Numbered from the stretch's first letter, positions 36,130 to 45,090 are shown. The stretch is 64,000 nucleotides of DNA from Oligoflexales bacterium (GCA_023301465.1 JALZUQ010000009.1:33866-97865); one strand, 5' to 3'. The notes: generated by a model not told the origin, from the letters alone. Program-made: numbers and translations.

Positions 36130-36978
36130 CTACAGCGATATGATGCCAAGCTTTTCTTGAATACGACGAATCCGTTCACTGTTCACTGGGTGAGTAGAAA
36201 ACACATTACCCAAAGAACTGTCGCTAATTGCTGATTGCTCAAGACTAGAAACATACTCAAAAAACTCAGTGACACCATTAAAATCACTAAAATACTTTGA
36301 AACTACTGATATACCAAAATCATCAGCTTGTAATTCATCATGACGTGAAAACGAAAGCTCACCAAGATCGCTGAACACCTTAATTCCTTGCATGTCTGAC
36401 ATACCAAATACGCTTAACACCGTCTGAAAACTAATCACTCTGCCTAGTCGCTTCAAAACATGCCTGTTTTCATGATGACCAAGTTCGTGCCCAATAACAA
36501 ACGCTAAACCAACAGGGGTCTTAACATGCTTTAACAGCTCAGAAGTGAGGTAAACCCCACCGCCCGGATAAGCAAAAGCATTAGGAGTGTCCTCATCTAT
36601 GCAGTTGATTTTAAAATTCAGCTTTCTTTTTGCTTCTTTTAGAAGTTTTGTAAATCCTACTTTATTTTCAAAACCGGCATATGACGGAAACTGCTGGCAT
36701 GCAACAACCGCACTACCAAAAACTCCGTCTATTTCCTGGTTTTTTTTATCAACCTCTTTATCGCCATTGGTTTCATCAGACTTATCCGAAGCAAATACTT
36801 TGACTTCCCACTTGTCAGGTATAAAGCCAGCAGTAAACTCAGAGAGCATCGCAACAAACAATACTCCAACAACAAACAACACGCCGAAAATCAAAAAAGT
36901 CTTTGTATGATACCCCAAAGACTGATCACCAGTCGAAATGTCTGCTTCTTCCCCTAAGCTTTTTGGCACATAATTCAT
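36130..36978 (-). CDS. M48-family membrane metallopeptidase
   Basis: 282 residues. One membrane helix at about 27-46 (FLIFGVLFVVGVLFVAML), then a zinc protease domain with HELGHHENRH (HExxH at 154-158) and the third zinc ligand Glu in RHDELQADDFG (about 205), plus FSTHPVNSERI near the end, all typical of M48 (HtpX/BepA/LoiP relatives). The catalytic domain probably faces the periplasm. It is the last gene of a three-gene run with two YbjQ-type genes, 9 bases apart, so it may act on or with them in envelope quality control (inference). Confidence 0.88.
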   Translation of the reverse strand: MNYVPKSLGEEADISTGDQSLGYHTKTFLIFGVLFVVGVLFVAMLSEFTAGFIPDKWEVKVFASDKSDETNGDKEVDKKNQEIDGVFGSAVVACQQFPSYAGFENKVGFTKLLKEAKRKLNFKINCIDEDTPNAFAYPGGGVYLTSELLKHVKTPVGLAFVIGHELGHHENRHVLKRLGRVISFQTVLSVFGMSDMQGIKVFSDLGELSFSRHDELQADDFGISVVSKYFSDFNGVTEFFEYVSSLEQSAISDSSLGNVFSTHPVNSERIRRIQEKLGIISL

Positions 36979-36987
36979 CTATTTATC

Positions 36988-37431
36988 CTAGGAATGAAAA
37001 CTCACAGCTGTAGCATAGGCCATAACCTCTATGGTCCCGAGACCATTTTTGGAACTTCCGGAAATCGTCGAAGTTTCGATTTTAAAGTTATAATACCCAT
37101 CTGCACCAGGCGAAGACTCCATCATTCTTAGAGTTGCCTCTCTTCGCCCTCGATCAATTAAAGAGCTAAAAGCATGTACTTCACCACCCAATAGATTTTG
37201 AATGGTGGAAACCATCAGCTTAAACCTGTCGATTGATACCACTACAGAACCAACTGCCAATTGGCTTTTATTTATGTTCTTTTCTGAAAGTGCTGTTTTA
37301 CCACTAAGAACTGGTTTGTGTCGATATTGAGATTCTCGTTTTCGAATACTTTTATAGTGCTTACTCTCAGCGTATCTTCCAAAAAAGAAACCTAGAGCGA
37401 GTAAGACAACTGCAAAGATTAAACTTTCCAT
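36988..37431 (-). CDS. YbjQ-like protein with N-terminal membrane anchor
   Basis: 147 residues: a membrane helix (LIFAVVLLALGFFFGRYAES), a basic linker, and a YbjQ/UPF0145 domain with LLGGEVHAFSSLIDRGRREATLRM and GTIEVMAYATAV. The domain forms pentamers in YbjQ; its biochemical role is unknown, the heavy-metal-binding name being only a database label. It lacks the Cys residues often invoked for metal binding. Paralogue of the next gene upstream; the pair flanks an M48 peptidase gene. Confidence 0.75.
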   Translation of the reverse strand: MESLIFAVVLLALGFFFGRYAESKHYKSIRKRESQYRHKPVLSGKTALSEKNINKSQLAVGSVVVSIDRFKLMVSTIQNLLGGEVHAFSSLIDRGRREATLRMMESSPGADGYYNFKIETSTISGSSKNGLGTIEVMAYATAVSFHS

Positions 37432-37443
37432 GTTTCGCTCCTT

Positions 37444-37782
37444 TTAGTTTTCAATTTGACGCGAAGACGGACTTACTTTAACTGCTGTGCCGTACGCAAA
37501 GATCTCAGCAGCTCCAACAGCTACGGTTGAAGTTGCAAAGCGAATATTAACAATAGCATTCGCACCTAATTTACTTGCCTGCGAAACCATTCTCTCCATG
37601 GATTGTGCACGAGACTCTCGAAGAAGCTCTGTATAACCTTTTAATTCACCGCCAAATATATTTTTTATTCCAGCCATAAAATCTCTTCCGGCATGCTTTG
37701 CTCTAATAGTACTTCCAGAAACTAATCCATAATGTTCGACAATTTCTTGCCCCGGCACTGTTTCGATATTCGTTAAAATCAA
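37444..37782 (-). CDS. YbjQ/UPF0145-family protein
   Basis: 112 residues in the standard YbjQ plan: LTNIETVPGQEIVEHYGLVSG, IFGGELKGYTELLRESRAQSMERM, ANAIVNIRFATSTVAVGAAEIFAYGTAV. Start: the TTG at 37782 is preceded by AAAGGAGGG; the longer ORF from 37800 contains that site, and family members start at the residue given here. Function unknown. It heads the operon with its membrane-anchored paralogue and the M48 peptidase. Confidence 0.85.
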   Translation of the reverse strand: MILTNIETVPGQEIVEHYGLVSGSTIRAKHAGRDFMAGIKNIFGGELKGYTELLRESRAQSMERMVSQASKLGANAIVNIRFATSTVAVGAAEIFAYGTAVKVSPSSRQIEN

Positions 37783-37814
37783 GACACACCCTCCTTTCAA
37801 ATTAAGTTCAAAAC

Positions 37815-37841
37815 AAAAAACCCACTGAAGAACAGTGGGTT
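37815..37841 (-). terminator. Rho-independent terminator of rpsN
   Basis: On the minus strand a perfect 9-bp stem AACCCACTG/CAGTGGGTT with a 5-base loop, then TTTT. It separates rpsN from the YbjQ operon. Confidence 0.88.
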
Positions 37842-37872
37842 GATAAAAATATTAATGCAATACTTGATAAGA

Positions 37873-38178
37873 CTACCAACTTGCTTTGATCACTCCGGGT
37901 AACTCGCCCCTAAGTGCCATTTCACGAAAAGCAATCCTAGAGATACCAAACTTCTTGTACACACCTCTTGGACGGCCAGTTACGTTACAACGTGTTTTTA
38001 CACGGCAAGGAGAGCCATCGCGTGCCATCTTTTGTAATTTAAAGCGTGCTTCCATTCGCTCTTCATCCGTCAGCTTAGGGTCAATAGCTGCTTTTTTTAG
38101 TTCAGTACGTCTTTTTGATTGGTTTTGTGACATACGAATTCTTTTTTCGTTTCTTTGAACAGCAGACTTTTTTGCCAT
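37873..38178 (-). CDS. rpsN: Ribosomal protein S14
   Basis: 101 residues, the length of the long zinc-free S14 form. The C-terminal half ([38 protein letters not shown] in parts: [17 protein letters not shown] and [13 protein letters not shown]) is diagnostic. Only two cysteines (PCRVKTRC) remain, so the four-Cys zinc site of the short form is absent. Binds 16S rRNA in the 30S head. Here it stands alone with its own terminator instead of lying in the spc ribosomal operon, so it may be a relocated or second copy. GGAGAAG precedes the ATG. Confidence 0.96.
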   Translation of the reverse strand: MAKKSAVQRNEKRIRMSQNQSKRRTELKKAAIDPKLTDEERMEARFKLQKMARDGSPCRVKTRCNVTGRPRGVYKKFGISRIAFREMALRGELPGVIKASW

Positions 38179-38529
38179 GTGTTTTCTTCTCCGTGTGTTT
38201 ACTATCTAACTCTTCGTTGAGTTGACAATCATATTCCATATAACAACTTGTTTATTATAATGTTTCTTAAACTGCTGCAAGGGAATAATCAAATAGCTCA
38301 AAAAAAAGGCAGGGAAATCAACCCCCACCTACGCCCCTTCCCCTTACTTTACTAAAAAACGACTCAAGACTTGAAGAGTTCCCCTTCTCTCTAATTTGAG
38401 GGTTACTAGCTATACCAAATGACAAAGCTTGAGCTCAGGCTCCTTACAAAAGCTTACTCAAGACACCACGAACGGCTATAGGAACGATAACTCAACATAA
38501 GCTTCAAAACAAATAGAGCTTAAACAACA
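38179..38529. other. Non-coding interval upstream of rpsN
   Basis: About 350 bases with many stops in all frames and no start with a ribosome-binding site. The rpsN promoter must lie in its left part; TATAAT is readable on the minus strand near 38255 but without a good -35. A pyrimidine-rich stretch (38320-38345) is the only other feature. Confidence 0.4.
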
Positions 38530-38558
38530 AAAGCCCCAAAGAAAGTCTCTGGGGCTTT
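38530..38558. terminator. Bidirectional rho-independent terminator
   Basis: Perfect 9-bp stem AAAGCCCCA/TGGGGCTTT with an 11-base loop; T-rich on both outer sides. It ends the protease gene on the minus strand. Confidence 0.85.
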
Positions 38559-38578
38559 GTTTTATCATTTTTTATTAC

Positions 38579-40114
38579 TTACCTAAGCTTACACTCACCA
38601 GCAATAAATTTTACAATTTTAGTATTCTCACTAAATGAGTCTTTTACCCATTTCACTACGATATCATCAGAGATATCCTCATTGAAATTCACACCCGGAA
38701 TCCAAACTCTCACTGAGTCATCACCGCCTTCGGTTGTGAAAGTAAATGCATTAATAGCATCTGAATCAGGGTCTTTAGGAGCACGCATTGTCATGTCTAA
38801 TGCAGAGCCAATAGCTCCTTTTTCAACTGGAGTCATGATTGCACGTGACTTACTTAGCTTTTCTAATTTAAAAGCAATTCCGTCATCGTTTTTACAAGCT
38901 AGAGTCCACTGAGCTTTATTGACAGGTTTTTCAACTTTGTCTTTTTTATCTTTGTTGTTATTACCACTTGGTCCCGGAGTTCCGTTACCCATGTCGATAT
39001 TATGTTTTGCTGCAACTTTATAAATCCAGCTTTTGTAGTAACGAACATCAGTGTATGTTCCGTGCCCTAGACATTTCATTCCTAAAAGATCTAAACCAAT
39101 AGAAGCAGCACCAAATAGCCTAAGCTTTCCATTTACAAGCATGTATGCTGGGCCACCTGAGTCACCACCGCAGATACCTTTACCACCAAACCACTCAGTG
39201 ATGATGTCGCCAAATCCGCCCATTCCGCCACCTGATCCAGCTTTGTCGCCTTCACCTGCGTCGATACCTTCGTTTTCACCTGCAGATGAACCGTTACCAC
39301 TGCCGATTTCACCTTCATCATAATCACTTCCCTCGTCACGAGAGTTATCTTCTTGTTCTTTCTTTTCTCCACCTTGATCACCAAAAGAAGTTGCTCCTTT
39401 TGCAGATATACGCCAAGCCTTAGAGTCCACAAGACGTATTGGAGTATTTACTTGACGCAAGATACCCGTATCGTTTTTCTTGCGAGAGTTACTTACCCCG
39501 TAACCAACAGCGTAAATCATATCGCCTTCACCAATTTTTATTTTTTTATCAGCAATTGGAATTGGGCGTGCATTGTCTGGAGCGTCATCTTCAAGAATTA
39601 TCACAGCAATATCATGCGGCGGTGCTTTTGGAGATGGTGTTGTCGTTGTTTCTGAGTTCCAACGTTCTGCAGCATAAACTGCTTCCGCACGAACCCAGTT
39701 TCCATCTTCAGAAACACGGTTATCAAAAGAAATTACAAAATTTTCTGGTTCCATCGATAATTCTTTTGAGAATTTTCCAGTTTTACGGTCCATCTTTCTG
39801 ACACAGTGAGCTGCAGAAACAACGACACGTGGATGAACTAAGGTACCTGTACAGAAGCTTCGTCCTACAGATAAAGGAGAAACTCTCTCTTCGCTGTCTT
39901 TAGAAGCCGCCAGAAGCTCTAAGTCTGTCGTCAACGCAACCGTTGACCAGTTACGGTAGTCACGTTGAGTCTCTTTGACTTCAACACCGCCACGTATATA
40001 CTGAGTCGTTTGACTATTAACAGCATCTACCTTTTGTTGGTAATTTTGTTCAGAGTCGCCACCACATGCAGCAACCAACGTCAAGCAAGAAACACTAATA
40101 AGCGTCTTGATCAT
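38579..40114 (-). CDS. Serine protease lipoprotein with low-complexity insert
   Basis: 511 residues. Lipobox VAAC (Cys17). S1 triad: His103 (VSAAHC), Asp168 (PHDIAVI), Ser319 (CGGDSGGPA). Between about 245 and 303, just before the serine loop, lies an Asp/Glu/Gly/Ser-rich insert (GSDYDEGEIGSGNGSSAGEN in part) not found in ordinary S1 proteases. After the protease domain comes a Lys/Asn linker (about 385-400) and a C-terminal beta-like domain of about 110 residues with one cysteine pair. Outward-facing location is expected. Its GGGGGGAGGGG ribosome-binding site and a 17-base-spaced sigma-70 promoter suggest strong expression. Confidence 0.87.
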   Translation of the reverse strand: MIKTLISVSCLTLVAACGGDSEQNYQQKVDAVNSQTTQYIRGGVEVKETQRDYRNWSTVALTTDLELLAASKDSEERVSPLSVGRSFCTGTLVHPRVVVSAAHCVRKMDRKTGKFSKELSMEPENFVISFDNRVSEDGNWVRAEAVYAAERWNSETTTTPSPKAPPHDIAVIILEDDAPDNARPIPIADKKIKIGEGDMIYAVGYGVSNSRKKNDTGILRQVNTPIRLVDSKAWRISAKGATSFGDQGGEKKEQEDNSRDEGSDYDEGEIGSGNGSSAGENEGIDAGEGDKAGSGGGMGGFGDIITEWFGGKGICGGDSGGPAYMLVNGKLRLFGAASIGLDLLGMKCLGHGTYTDVRYYKSWIYKVAAKHNIDMGNGTPGPSGNNNKDKKDKVEKPVNKAQWTLACKNDDGIAFKLEKLSKSRAIMTPVEKGAIGSALDMTMRAPKDPDSDAINAFTFTTEGGDDSVRVWIPGVNFNEDISDDIVVKWVKDSFSENTKIVKFIAGECKLR

Positions 40115-40159
40115 AACCCCTCCCCCCGAGAATGTTACAAAAAATGAATGATTACCTTG

Positions 40160-40188
40160 ATACTACAAAGGGTTGACTGGGTAGTCAA
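40160..40188 (-). promoter_or_regulatory. Sigma-70 promoter of the insert-containing protease gene
   Basis: Minus strand TTGACT, 17 bases, TAGTAT, about 45 bases before the ATG at 40114. The -35 lies in a small dyad (TTGACTACCCAGTCAA) that could be an operator. Confidence 0.6.
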
Positions 40189-40317
40189 TAAATTCATAGC
40201 CAAAAAAAGGAATAAAAACGGTGGTTTATTAGAAATAACCCTAATAGGATTTGTGAATCTCTATAAAACTATATTTTTTTAAAGTAAATTCAGACACCTA
40301 CAAAACCGCTATTTCGG

Positions 40318-40971
40318 CTATTTTGTTCCGAAAAAATGTTCGCAAGGCATTACTGTTGCCTTAGGCAGAAGCAGGCTCCCCGGCGATATGACGCTATTGC
40401 AACCTGTCTGAACCTCATCACCTAGCACACAGCTGAATTTATACATTCCAGTATCAAGTTTTTTTTGAGTTTCTGGGTGGGTGACTTTGACATTTGAGCG
40501 ACTCAACTTCAAATTTGCCAACTTTGTCCCAGCTCCAAGGTTTACAGACTTTGATAAAAAACTATTACCAATATATGCAAAATGCCCCGCTTTTGCGTCA
40601 TCCAACATGACTGAAGACTTTATTTCTGTGCTATGCCCAATAACAGTATTTTTACCGGCAAATACATCACCTCTGATATAAGCCGACTGACGCACATGTG
40701 TACCCTCACCTATAAATGCAGGGCCTTTTATAAAAGCAAATGGCTCAACCACCGCTCCTTTTGCAATATAAACAGCACCTTCAATATGAGCTTTTTCCGA
40801 AACATTGTCCGATTCAATGAGCGGTTTCTCAACAACACCTTTAGACTTAAGCACATCAAGTAACCATTTGTTGAGATTCTTACCAAAATAGCTCAATAAA
40901 TTTGTGTCTGTAAAATAGGAACCATACAAAGAAGTATTTAAATTCGTAAAGATATTAGCCTCTAAAGTCAT
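40318..40971 (-). CDS. Left-handed beta-helix acyltransferase-like protein (GlmU-C-like)
   Basis: 217 residues. From about 55 to 200 hexapeptide repeats are visible (AHIEGAVYIAKGAVVEPFAFIKG, THVRQSAYIRGDVFAGKNTVIGHSTEIKSS in part) with AYIGNSFLSKSVNLGAGTKLANLK, the pattern of the C-terminal acetyltransferase domain of GlmU-type sugar-phosphate enzymes. There is no N-terminal nucleotidyltransferase domain; the first 55 residues are a short helical cap. So an acyl- or acetyltransferase acting on a sugar nucleotide is likely, substrate unknown. Standing alone between a protease and a small gene. Confidence 0.7.
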   Translation of the reverse strand: MTLEANIFTNLNTSLYGSYFTDTNLLSYFGKNLNKWLLDVLKSKGVVEKPLIESDNVSEKAHIEGAVYIAKGAVVEPFAFIKGPAFIGEGTHVRQSAYIRGDVFAGKNTVIGHSTEIKSSVMLDDAKAGHFAYIGNSFLSKSVNLGAGTKLANLKLSRSNVKVTHPETQKKLDTGMYKFSCVLGDEVQTGCNSVISPGSLLLPKATVMPCEHFFGTK

Positions 40972-41069
40972 CGCTTAACCCTTATTAGCAGTGTACATTT
41001 TGCCTAAAGCTTCGTAAGAAAGCTCCGAATAGTTAACATCTAAGATAAATCAATGGAAATGGAATTTGA

Positions 41070-41291
41070 ATGTTTGATAAAAACGACTTCAAAAAATCAG
41101 TAAAAAGCTGGATTGAAAAGAATGGTGAAAGCAGCTCAAAACAACTTGAGACATATTGCTTAAGCCTTATTCCATCTTCAGACCTTCGTAAGAACCGCTG
41201 GCTTATAGATCAGACACTTAGCTGGTTTCAATACATACAAGACCAAAGATCTGCAACAAGAGCATCAAGGCAACTTGAGATGATGCAGTAA
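41070..41291 (+). CDS. Small helical protein, unknown function
   Basis: 73 residues, charged, with helical character (FKKSVKSWIEKNGE, LIDQTLSWFQYIQDQRSA) and no export signal. GGAA precedes the ATG at short distance. A strong terminator follows, which supports a real transcription unit. No family recognised. Confidence 0.55.
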   Translation: MFDKNDFKKSVKSWIEKNGESSSKQLETYCLSLIPSSDLRKNRWLIDQTLSWFQYIQDQRSATRASRQLEMMQ

Positions 41292-41316
41292 ATCTCTCCA
41301 CATATTAAAAATAAAT

Positions 41317-41357
41317 AAAAAAAACTTCGAAACAAAATTTGCTTCGAAGTTTTTTTG
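41317..41357. terminator. Bidirectional terminator
   Basis: AAAAAACTTCGAA and TTCGAAGTTTTTT arms around an 11-base loop between two convergent genes. Confidence 0.88.
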
Positions 41358-41387
41358 TGGTTAGAGACTTTTTATCTCACTTTGGAA

Positions 41388-42518
41388 TTACCAAACACCG
41401 TTACCTCTTCGTACTGAAGTTTGTACAGGTGACTGAATTGGAGACTTACCAAATTTTGCACCTTTTAATTGACCGCTTGACTTACCAAACACGTTAGATT
41501 GTATTGGTGATTGTATTGGTGATTGAATCGGAGTGTTATTAAAAACAGGACCTTGAGTTACTGACTTACCTTTGTTGTAAACAGGAGACTGTACAGGTGA
41601 CTGAATCGGAGTGTTGTTATAAACAGGACCTTGAGTCACTGACTTACCTTTGTTGTAAACAGGAACCGACTGAGTTGGCGTATAACCTTTAGTGATCTGC
41701 GGGATTGACTGTACAGGTGACTGACTTACTTGGTAAGGAACCTGAGTGTTATACGTTGGCGTATGTTGGTAGTAAGACTCTGTTGGGTAGCTTGTACCGT
41801 AAGAAGCATACTGATTGTTCCAGTTACTATAAGTTGACTGAACGTTACTGTAATTCACAGTATTTAACTGATAAACACAACGACGACTTACATTGTTATG
41901 GTTACTCCATACACGTTGATGATTTACTGGGAAGTAGTTTACTGCTGCACCCTGATATCCGATAGTTGGAGTTCTATAAACAACGTTACTGTTACAGTTG
42001 TTGTTGAATGATCCATAACGTTGGCATCCAATGCTGTTACCGTTAAACCCACCATTGTAAGAATAAGAAGTTGCTGCATTTGAAATAGCACTAGCAATAT
42101 TTCTTAATGGAGTGGCATTTCTTAAGTAATCTCTTACTGGAGTCGCTCTTCTATTGTTACCAAAAAATGCAACCGTACCAGAAAGATCTTCGTTAAGATT
42201 ACTTTCAATATCTGAACCTGAGTCAAATAAAACTGCGTAGTTTTGACTAACCAACGACTCGCTAAAACCCAAAGAAACCTGACGTTGCTCAACTGGGATA
42301 TCAGCAATTGGGTTATTATTTTCATCAACCCATGATCTCGTCATGATAAATTGAGGAGAAGACTTTACAGCCTCTGGAGATTGGCTATTTGCTTCTTGAA
42401 TGAAGCTAATCACATCAACCTTCTCAGCTCCTATCTCATTATTGCTGTTGTTGGCTTCACCACAAGCGACTAACATTGCTGTTGCAGCACACGCTGCTAA
42501 TAATCCTTTGATTTTCAT
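41388..42518 (-). CDS. Asn/Gln-rich repeat lipoprotein
   Basis: 376 residues. Lipobox MLVAC (about Cys19). About 130 ordinary residues follow, then from about 150 onward an Asn/Tyr/Ser/Gln-rich region with few charged residues. The last 110 residues repeat NKGKSVTQGPV(Y/F)NNTPIQSP twice and several QSPVQSP/QSPIQSP units. This looks like a flexible or fibrous surface-exposed segment. Two cysteines (IGCQRYG, RRCVYQ) interrupt it. No enzyme motif. A promoter is readable about 55 bases upstream. Confidence 0.68.
   Translation of the reverse strand: MKIKGLLAACAATAMLVACGEANNSNNEIGAEKVDVISFIQEANSQSPEAVKSSPQFIMTRSWVDENNNPIADIPVEQRQVSLGFSESLVSQNYAVLFDSGSDIESNLNEDLSGTVAFFGNNRRATPVRDYLRNATPLRNIASAISNAATSYSYNGGFNGNSIGCQRYGSFNNNCNSNVVYRTPTIGYQGAAVNYFPVNHQRVWSNHNNVSRRCVYQLNTVNYSNVQSTYSNWNNQYASYGTSYPTESYYQHTPTYNTQVPYQVSQSPVQSIPQITKGYTPTQSVPVYNKGKSVTQGPVYNNTPIQSPVQSPVYNKGKSVTQGPVFNNTPIQSPIQSPIQSNVFGKSSGQLKGAKFGKSPIQSPVQTSVRRGNGVW
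41525..41664 (-). repeat. 62-bp near-perfect direct repeat within the lipoprotein gene
   Basis: Two 62-base copies (41525-41586 and 41603-41664), offset by 78 bases (26 codons), differing at only a few positions. Recent in-frame duplication is likely. Confidence 0.85.
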
Positions 42519-42861
42519 AAAACACCTCTTACTTCTAAATAGTTCACAATAATTTCAAGTAGATTTACATGCACTATAATATAATATTATACTTAAATCA
42601 AGCTTTTTATAAAAATAATATAAAAACTTAATATAATAAGTGATTTGCATAGAATATATTATATATATTCCTCTATATTATTAACTAGACCAGCTTTGGA
42701 CTGACTATTTTACAGTTCGCACCTATAAAAGAAGAGGGTTATCAACACATGATAAGTAGTTGATATTAATTATTTTTTTATTATTCCTTCAAGTTTTGCC
42801 ATATAGTAGCGATGTAGCCTATGTAGGTCTCAATGCTAGAGGAAGACCCAGGGGAGTTAGA
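42519..42861. other. Very AT-rich divergent intergenic region
   Basis: 343 bases between divergent lipoprotein genes, with long runs of A and T and ATATAT-like tracts (42570-42600, 42655-42690). No gene supported. It must hold promoters for both genes; one is listed separately. Confidence 0.5.
42573..42601 (-). promoter_or_regulatory. Candidate sigma-70 promoter for the repeat lipoprotein
   Basis: Minus strand TTGATT, 17 bases, TATAGT, about 55 bases before the ATG at 42518. The region is so AT-rich that chance matches are common. Confidence 0.4.
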
Positions 42862-45018
42862 ATGAAAATGGTTACAAAATTTTACACATTACTCATATTG
42901 AGTACCTTCGTGTTCACAGCATGTGAAGGGGAAAATCCCTTTGGAGTTGTTGAAGACTCTATCGATGATAGGCCTGATGAAGGCATCATCATTGATATCA
43001 TCAAATTTGGCTCAGAGCCTAATGAGTTCCTTGAAAAGACAGGAGAGTACTCCACTGAGTTTCCTTCTACTTTATTTGGTGATTCATCATTACAGGTATC
43101 TGCCGACTTAGTATCTTTTAGTCAAAACATCACTCTTGAAAGCCTATCTGTTGATGGGAACAACCAATTTAAACAAATTGATAGACTACAAGTCACCGAC
43201 AACCGCAAACAAGGTAGTTCAGCGACTAGTCACTCTGAAACAACAATACAAGAAAATGCAGATAAAATCCTAGATATTGTTATCGTTATCGATAACTCAG
43301 GATCAATGAAACAAGAACAAGAAAACCTAGCATCAAAACTATCTCCACTATTGAGCAATATCTCTGATTCTGACTGGAGAATTAGCGTCATCACCACCGA
43401 CCCAAATGAACCATGCCAAGTTGAAAATGGGCTCATTCAAAACAGTGATTCTGATCTCAACTCACGTTTTTCCAATGCAATTCAGCAAGGAGTCAAAGGT
43501 GGCGGTAATGAGCAAGGAATTAGACGAGCTGTAACCGGATTACAACCATGTGATGGCATACCAAACTGGGTAAGGAGTGATTCTCACATTGCTGTAATCA
43601 TAGTGAGTGATGAGGACAACTGTAGCTTAAATGGTTTAGGCTGCCAAAATAAACCTTGGAATACCGAACAATATTTAATTGATCATTTAAACACGAGTAG
43701 AGTTGCTGGGCAAAACGCAAAAGTTTATGGCCTGTTTAAAATCCCGGGCGATACATCATGTGTTACGGCGCCATATGAAGGTAAAGTTTACAATGCAGCT
43801 GTCAATGCAACTGGTGGTCATGCAGGATCTATATGCGATAATGATTACACATCCACTTTAAGTGCAATCTCCCAAGATATAAGTATAAATTTTAATAAAG
43901 TATTTACTCTTGATTTTACACCAAATCAATCAAGCCTAAAAGTTTTTATCAACAATATACAAAGCCCAGCTAATGACTATTCAGTTATAAGTAATGTTGT
44001 AACTTTCAACCAAAACCCACCAGTATCTGGTGCGAGCGTGAGGTTTGAATATAATTACCCATCTGCACCAGTTGTTTCAAGTTTTGCACTAAGTGAATCA
44101 GCTGACCCATCTACTTTAGCAGTACATATTAACGGCACAAAAGCAAGTAACTATACAGTGAATGGAAAAGAGCTTTTATTTGATAGTGCTCCAGCAGAAA
44201 ACGCTGAAATACTTATTCAATACAGAGTAAACACTCCACTAAACAAAGAATATAATATTGCCAAAAATGCCAACAGTATTAACGTCAAGGTAAATGACCA
44301 AGATAACTCAGACTACAGTTATAACCCTACAAGTGGAAAACTTACTTTTAACAATGCACCTAAAGATAACGAAACTATTCTTGTAGCGTACTTATTAGAT
44401 GCAGGTCCTAAATTAGACTACAATGTTAACTTAGATGAATGGATACAAGCCCCTTCTTTTAGCATCAAAGACGCCGTTTCTGGTGAAGAGTTATCGTCTA
44501 TTAATTATGAAGGTGGCGTTTTAACTTTTTCAGCAGATCAATGGTCCGTTGGTAAAGTCATAGAAATTTCTTCAACTGCGGTAAACCCAGGAGTAAACAA
44601 GACCATCGAACTTCCACACATTCCTTTGAATGGACTTGTAAGTATCGTTGGTGATGGACTATCATGTTCAACGTCTGACGATAGTGCCTCTATTGATGGA
44701 AGTACTCTTGATTTAAACAACTGCCCATTAGAAGATAGCCTTTCAGATCTATCCATTGCATATGAGTATGTAGAAGAATTCCGTTACGAATTCCAGCTTC
44801 CACCTGAAGCACTTGACGATGCTCTTTTCAGAGTCTTTGACGTAAAAATAAACGGTGCACAATACAGTGATTACACAGTAGAAGACAGCAATCTCATTAT
44901 AGAAGCAAATAAAATACCTATTGGCGGAGTTATCAGCCTAGATGTGACCTTCTTAGACGCGGCTATTCCGACAGTTGAAGAGTCCGAAGCGGATGAAACA
45001 GCTGAAGTTTCTGAATAG
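42862..45018 (+). CDS. Lipoprotein with von Willebrand A domain and repeated beta modules
   Basis: The start at 42862 follows GGGGAG by 7 bases and gives signal plus lipobox FTAC (Cys21); the longer ORF from 42760 is not supported. The vWA domain starts near residue 138: ILDIVIVIDNSGSMKQ carries the MIDAS DxSxS (Asp144, Ser146, Ser148), followed by NEQGIRRAVTGL and AVIIVSDEDNCS. From about 350 on there are four similar modules of the form L-x-V-x-(I/V)N-G ... Y-x-(V/Y) ... L-x-F ... P ... I-x-(I/V)-x-Y. Likely surface-exposed and adhesive or scaffold-like. The C-terminus is Glu-rich (EESEADETAEVSE). 718 residues. Confidence 0.78.
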   Translation: MKMVTKFYTLLILSTFVFTACEGENPFGVVEDSIDDRPDEGIIIDIIKFGSEPNEFLEKTGEYSTEFPSTLFGDSSLQVSADLVSFSQNITLESLSVDGNNQFKQIDRLQVTDNRKQGSSATSHSETTIQENADKILDIVIVIDNSGSMKQEQENLASKLSPLLSNISDSDWRISVITTDPNEPCQVENGLIQNSDSDLNSRFSNAIQQGVKGGGNEQGIRRAVTGLQPCDGIPNWVRSDSHIAVIIVSDEDNCSLNGLGCQNKPWNTEQYLIDHLNTSRVAGQNAKVYGLFKIPGDTSCVTAPYEGKVYNAAVNATGGHAGSICDNDYTSTLSAISQDISINFNKVFTLDFTPNQSSLKVFINNIQSPANDYSVISNVVTFNQNPPVSGASVRFEYNYPSAPVVSSFALSESADPSTLAVHINGTKASNYTVNGKELLFDSAPAENAEILIQYRVNTPLNKEYNIAKNANSINVKVNDQDNSDYSYNPTSGKLTFNNAPKDNETILVAYLLDAGPKLDYNVNLDEWIQAPSFSIKDAVSGEELSSINYEGGVLTFSADQWSVGKVIEISSTAVNPGVNKTIELPHIPLNGLVSIVGDGLSCSTSDDSASIDGSTLDLNNCPLEDSLSDLSIAYEYVEEFRYEFQLPPEALDDALFRVFDVKINGAQYSDYTVEDSNLIIEANKIPIGGVISLDVTFLDAAIPTVEESEADETAEVSE

Positions 45019-45090
45019 GGCTAACTTAAAGAAAACTCATGTTTTACAGGCTATAGTAGTCTTGTATTTAACCGATCTAAGGAGTAAAAG

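Noticed and set aside
36587..36910. 107-codon plus-strand frame
   Set aside because: Shadow of the M48 peptidase gene with no start signal.
42760..42861. 34-residue N-terminal extension of the vWA lipoprotein
   Set aside because: The GGGGAG site and lipoprotein signal place the start at 42862; the extension is not protein-like.
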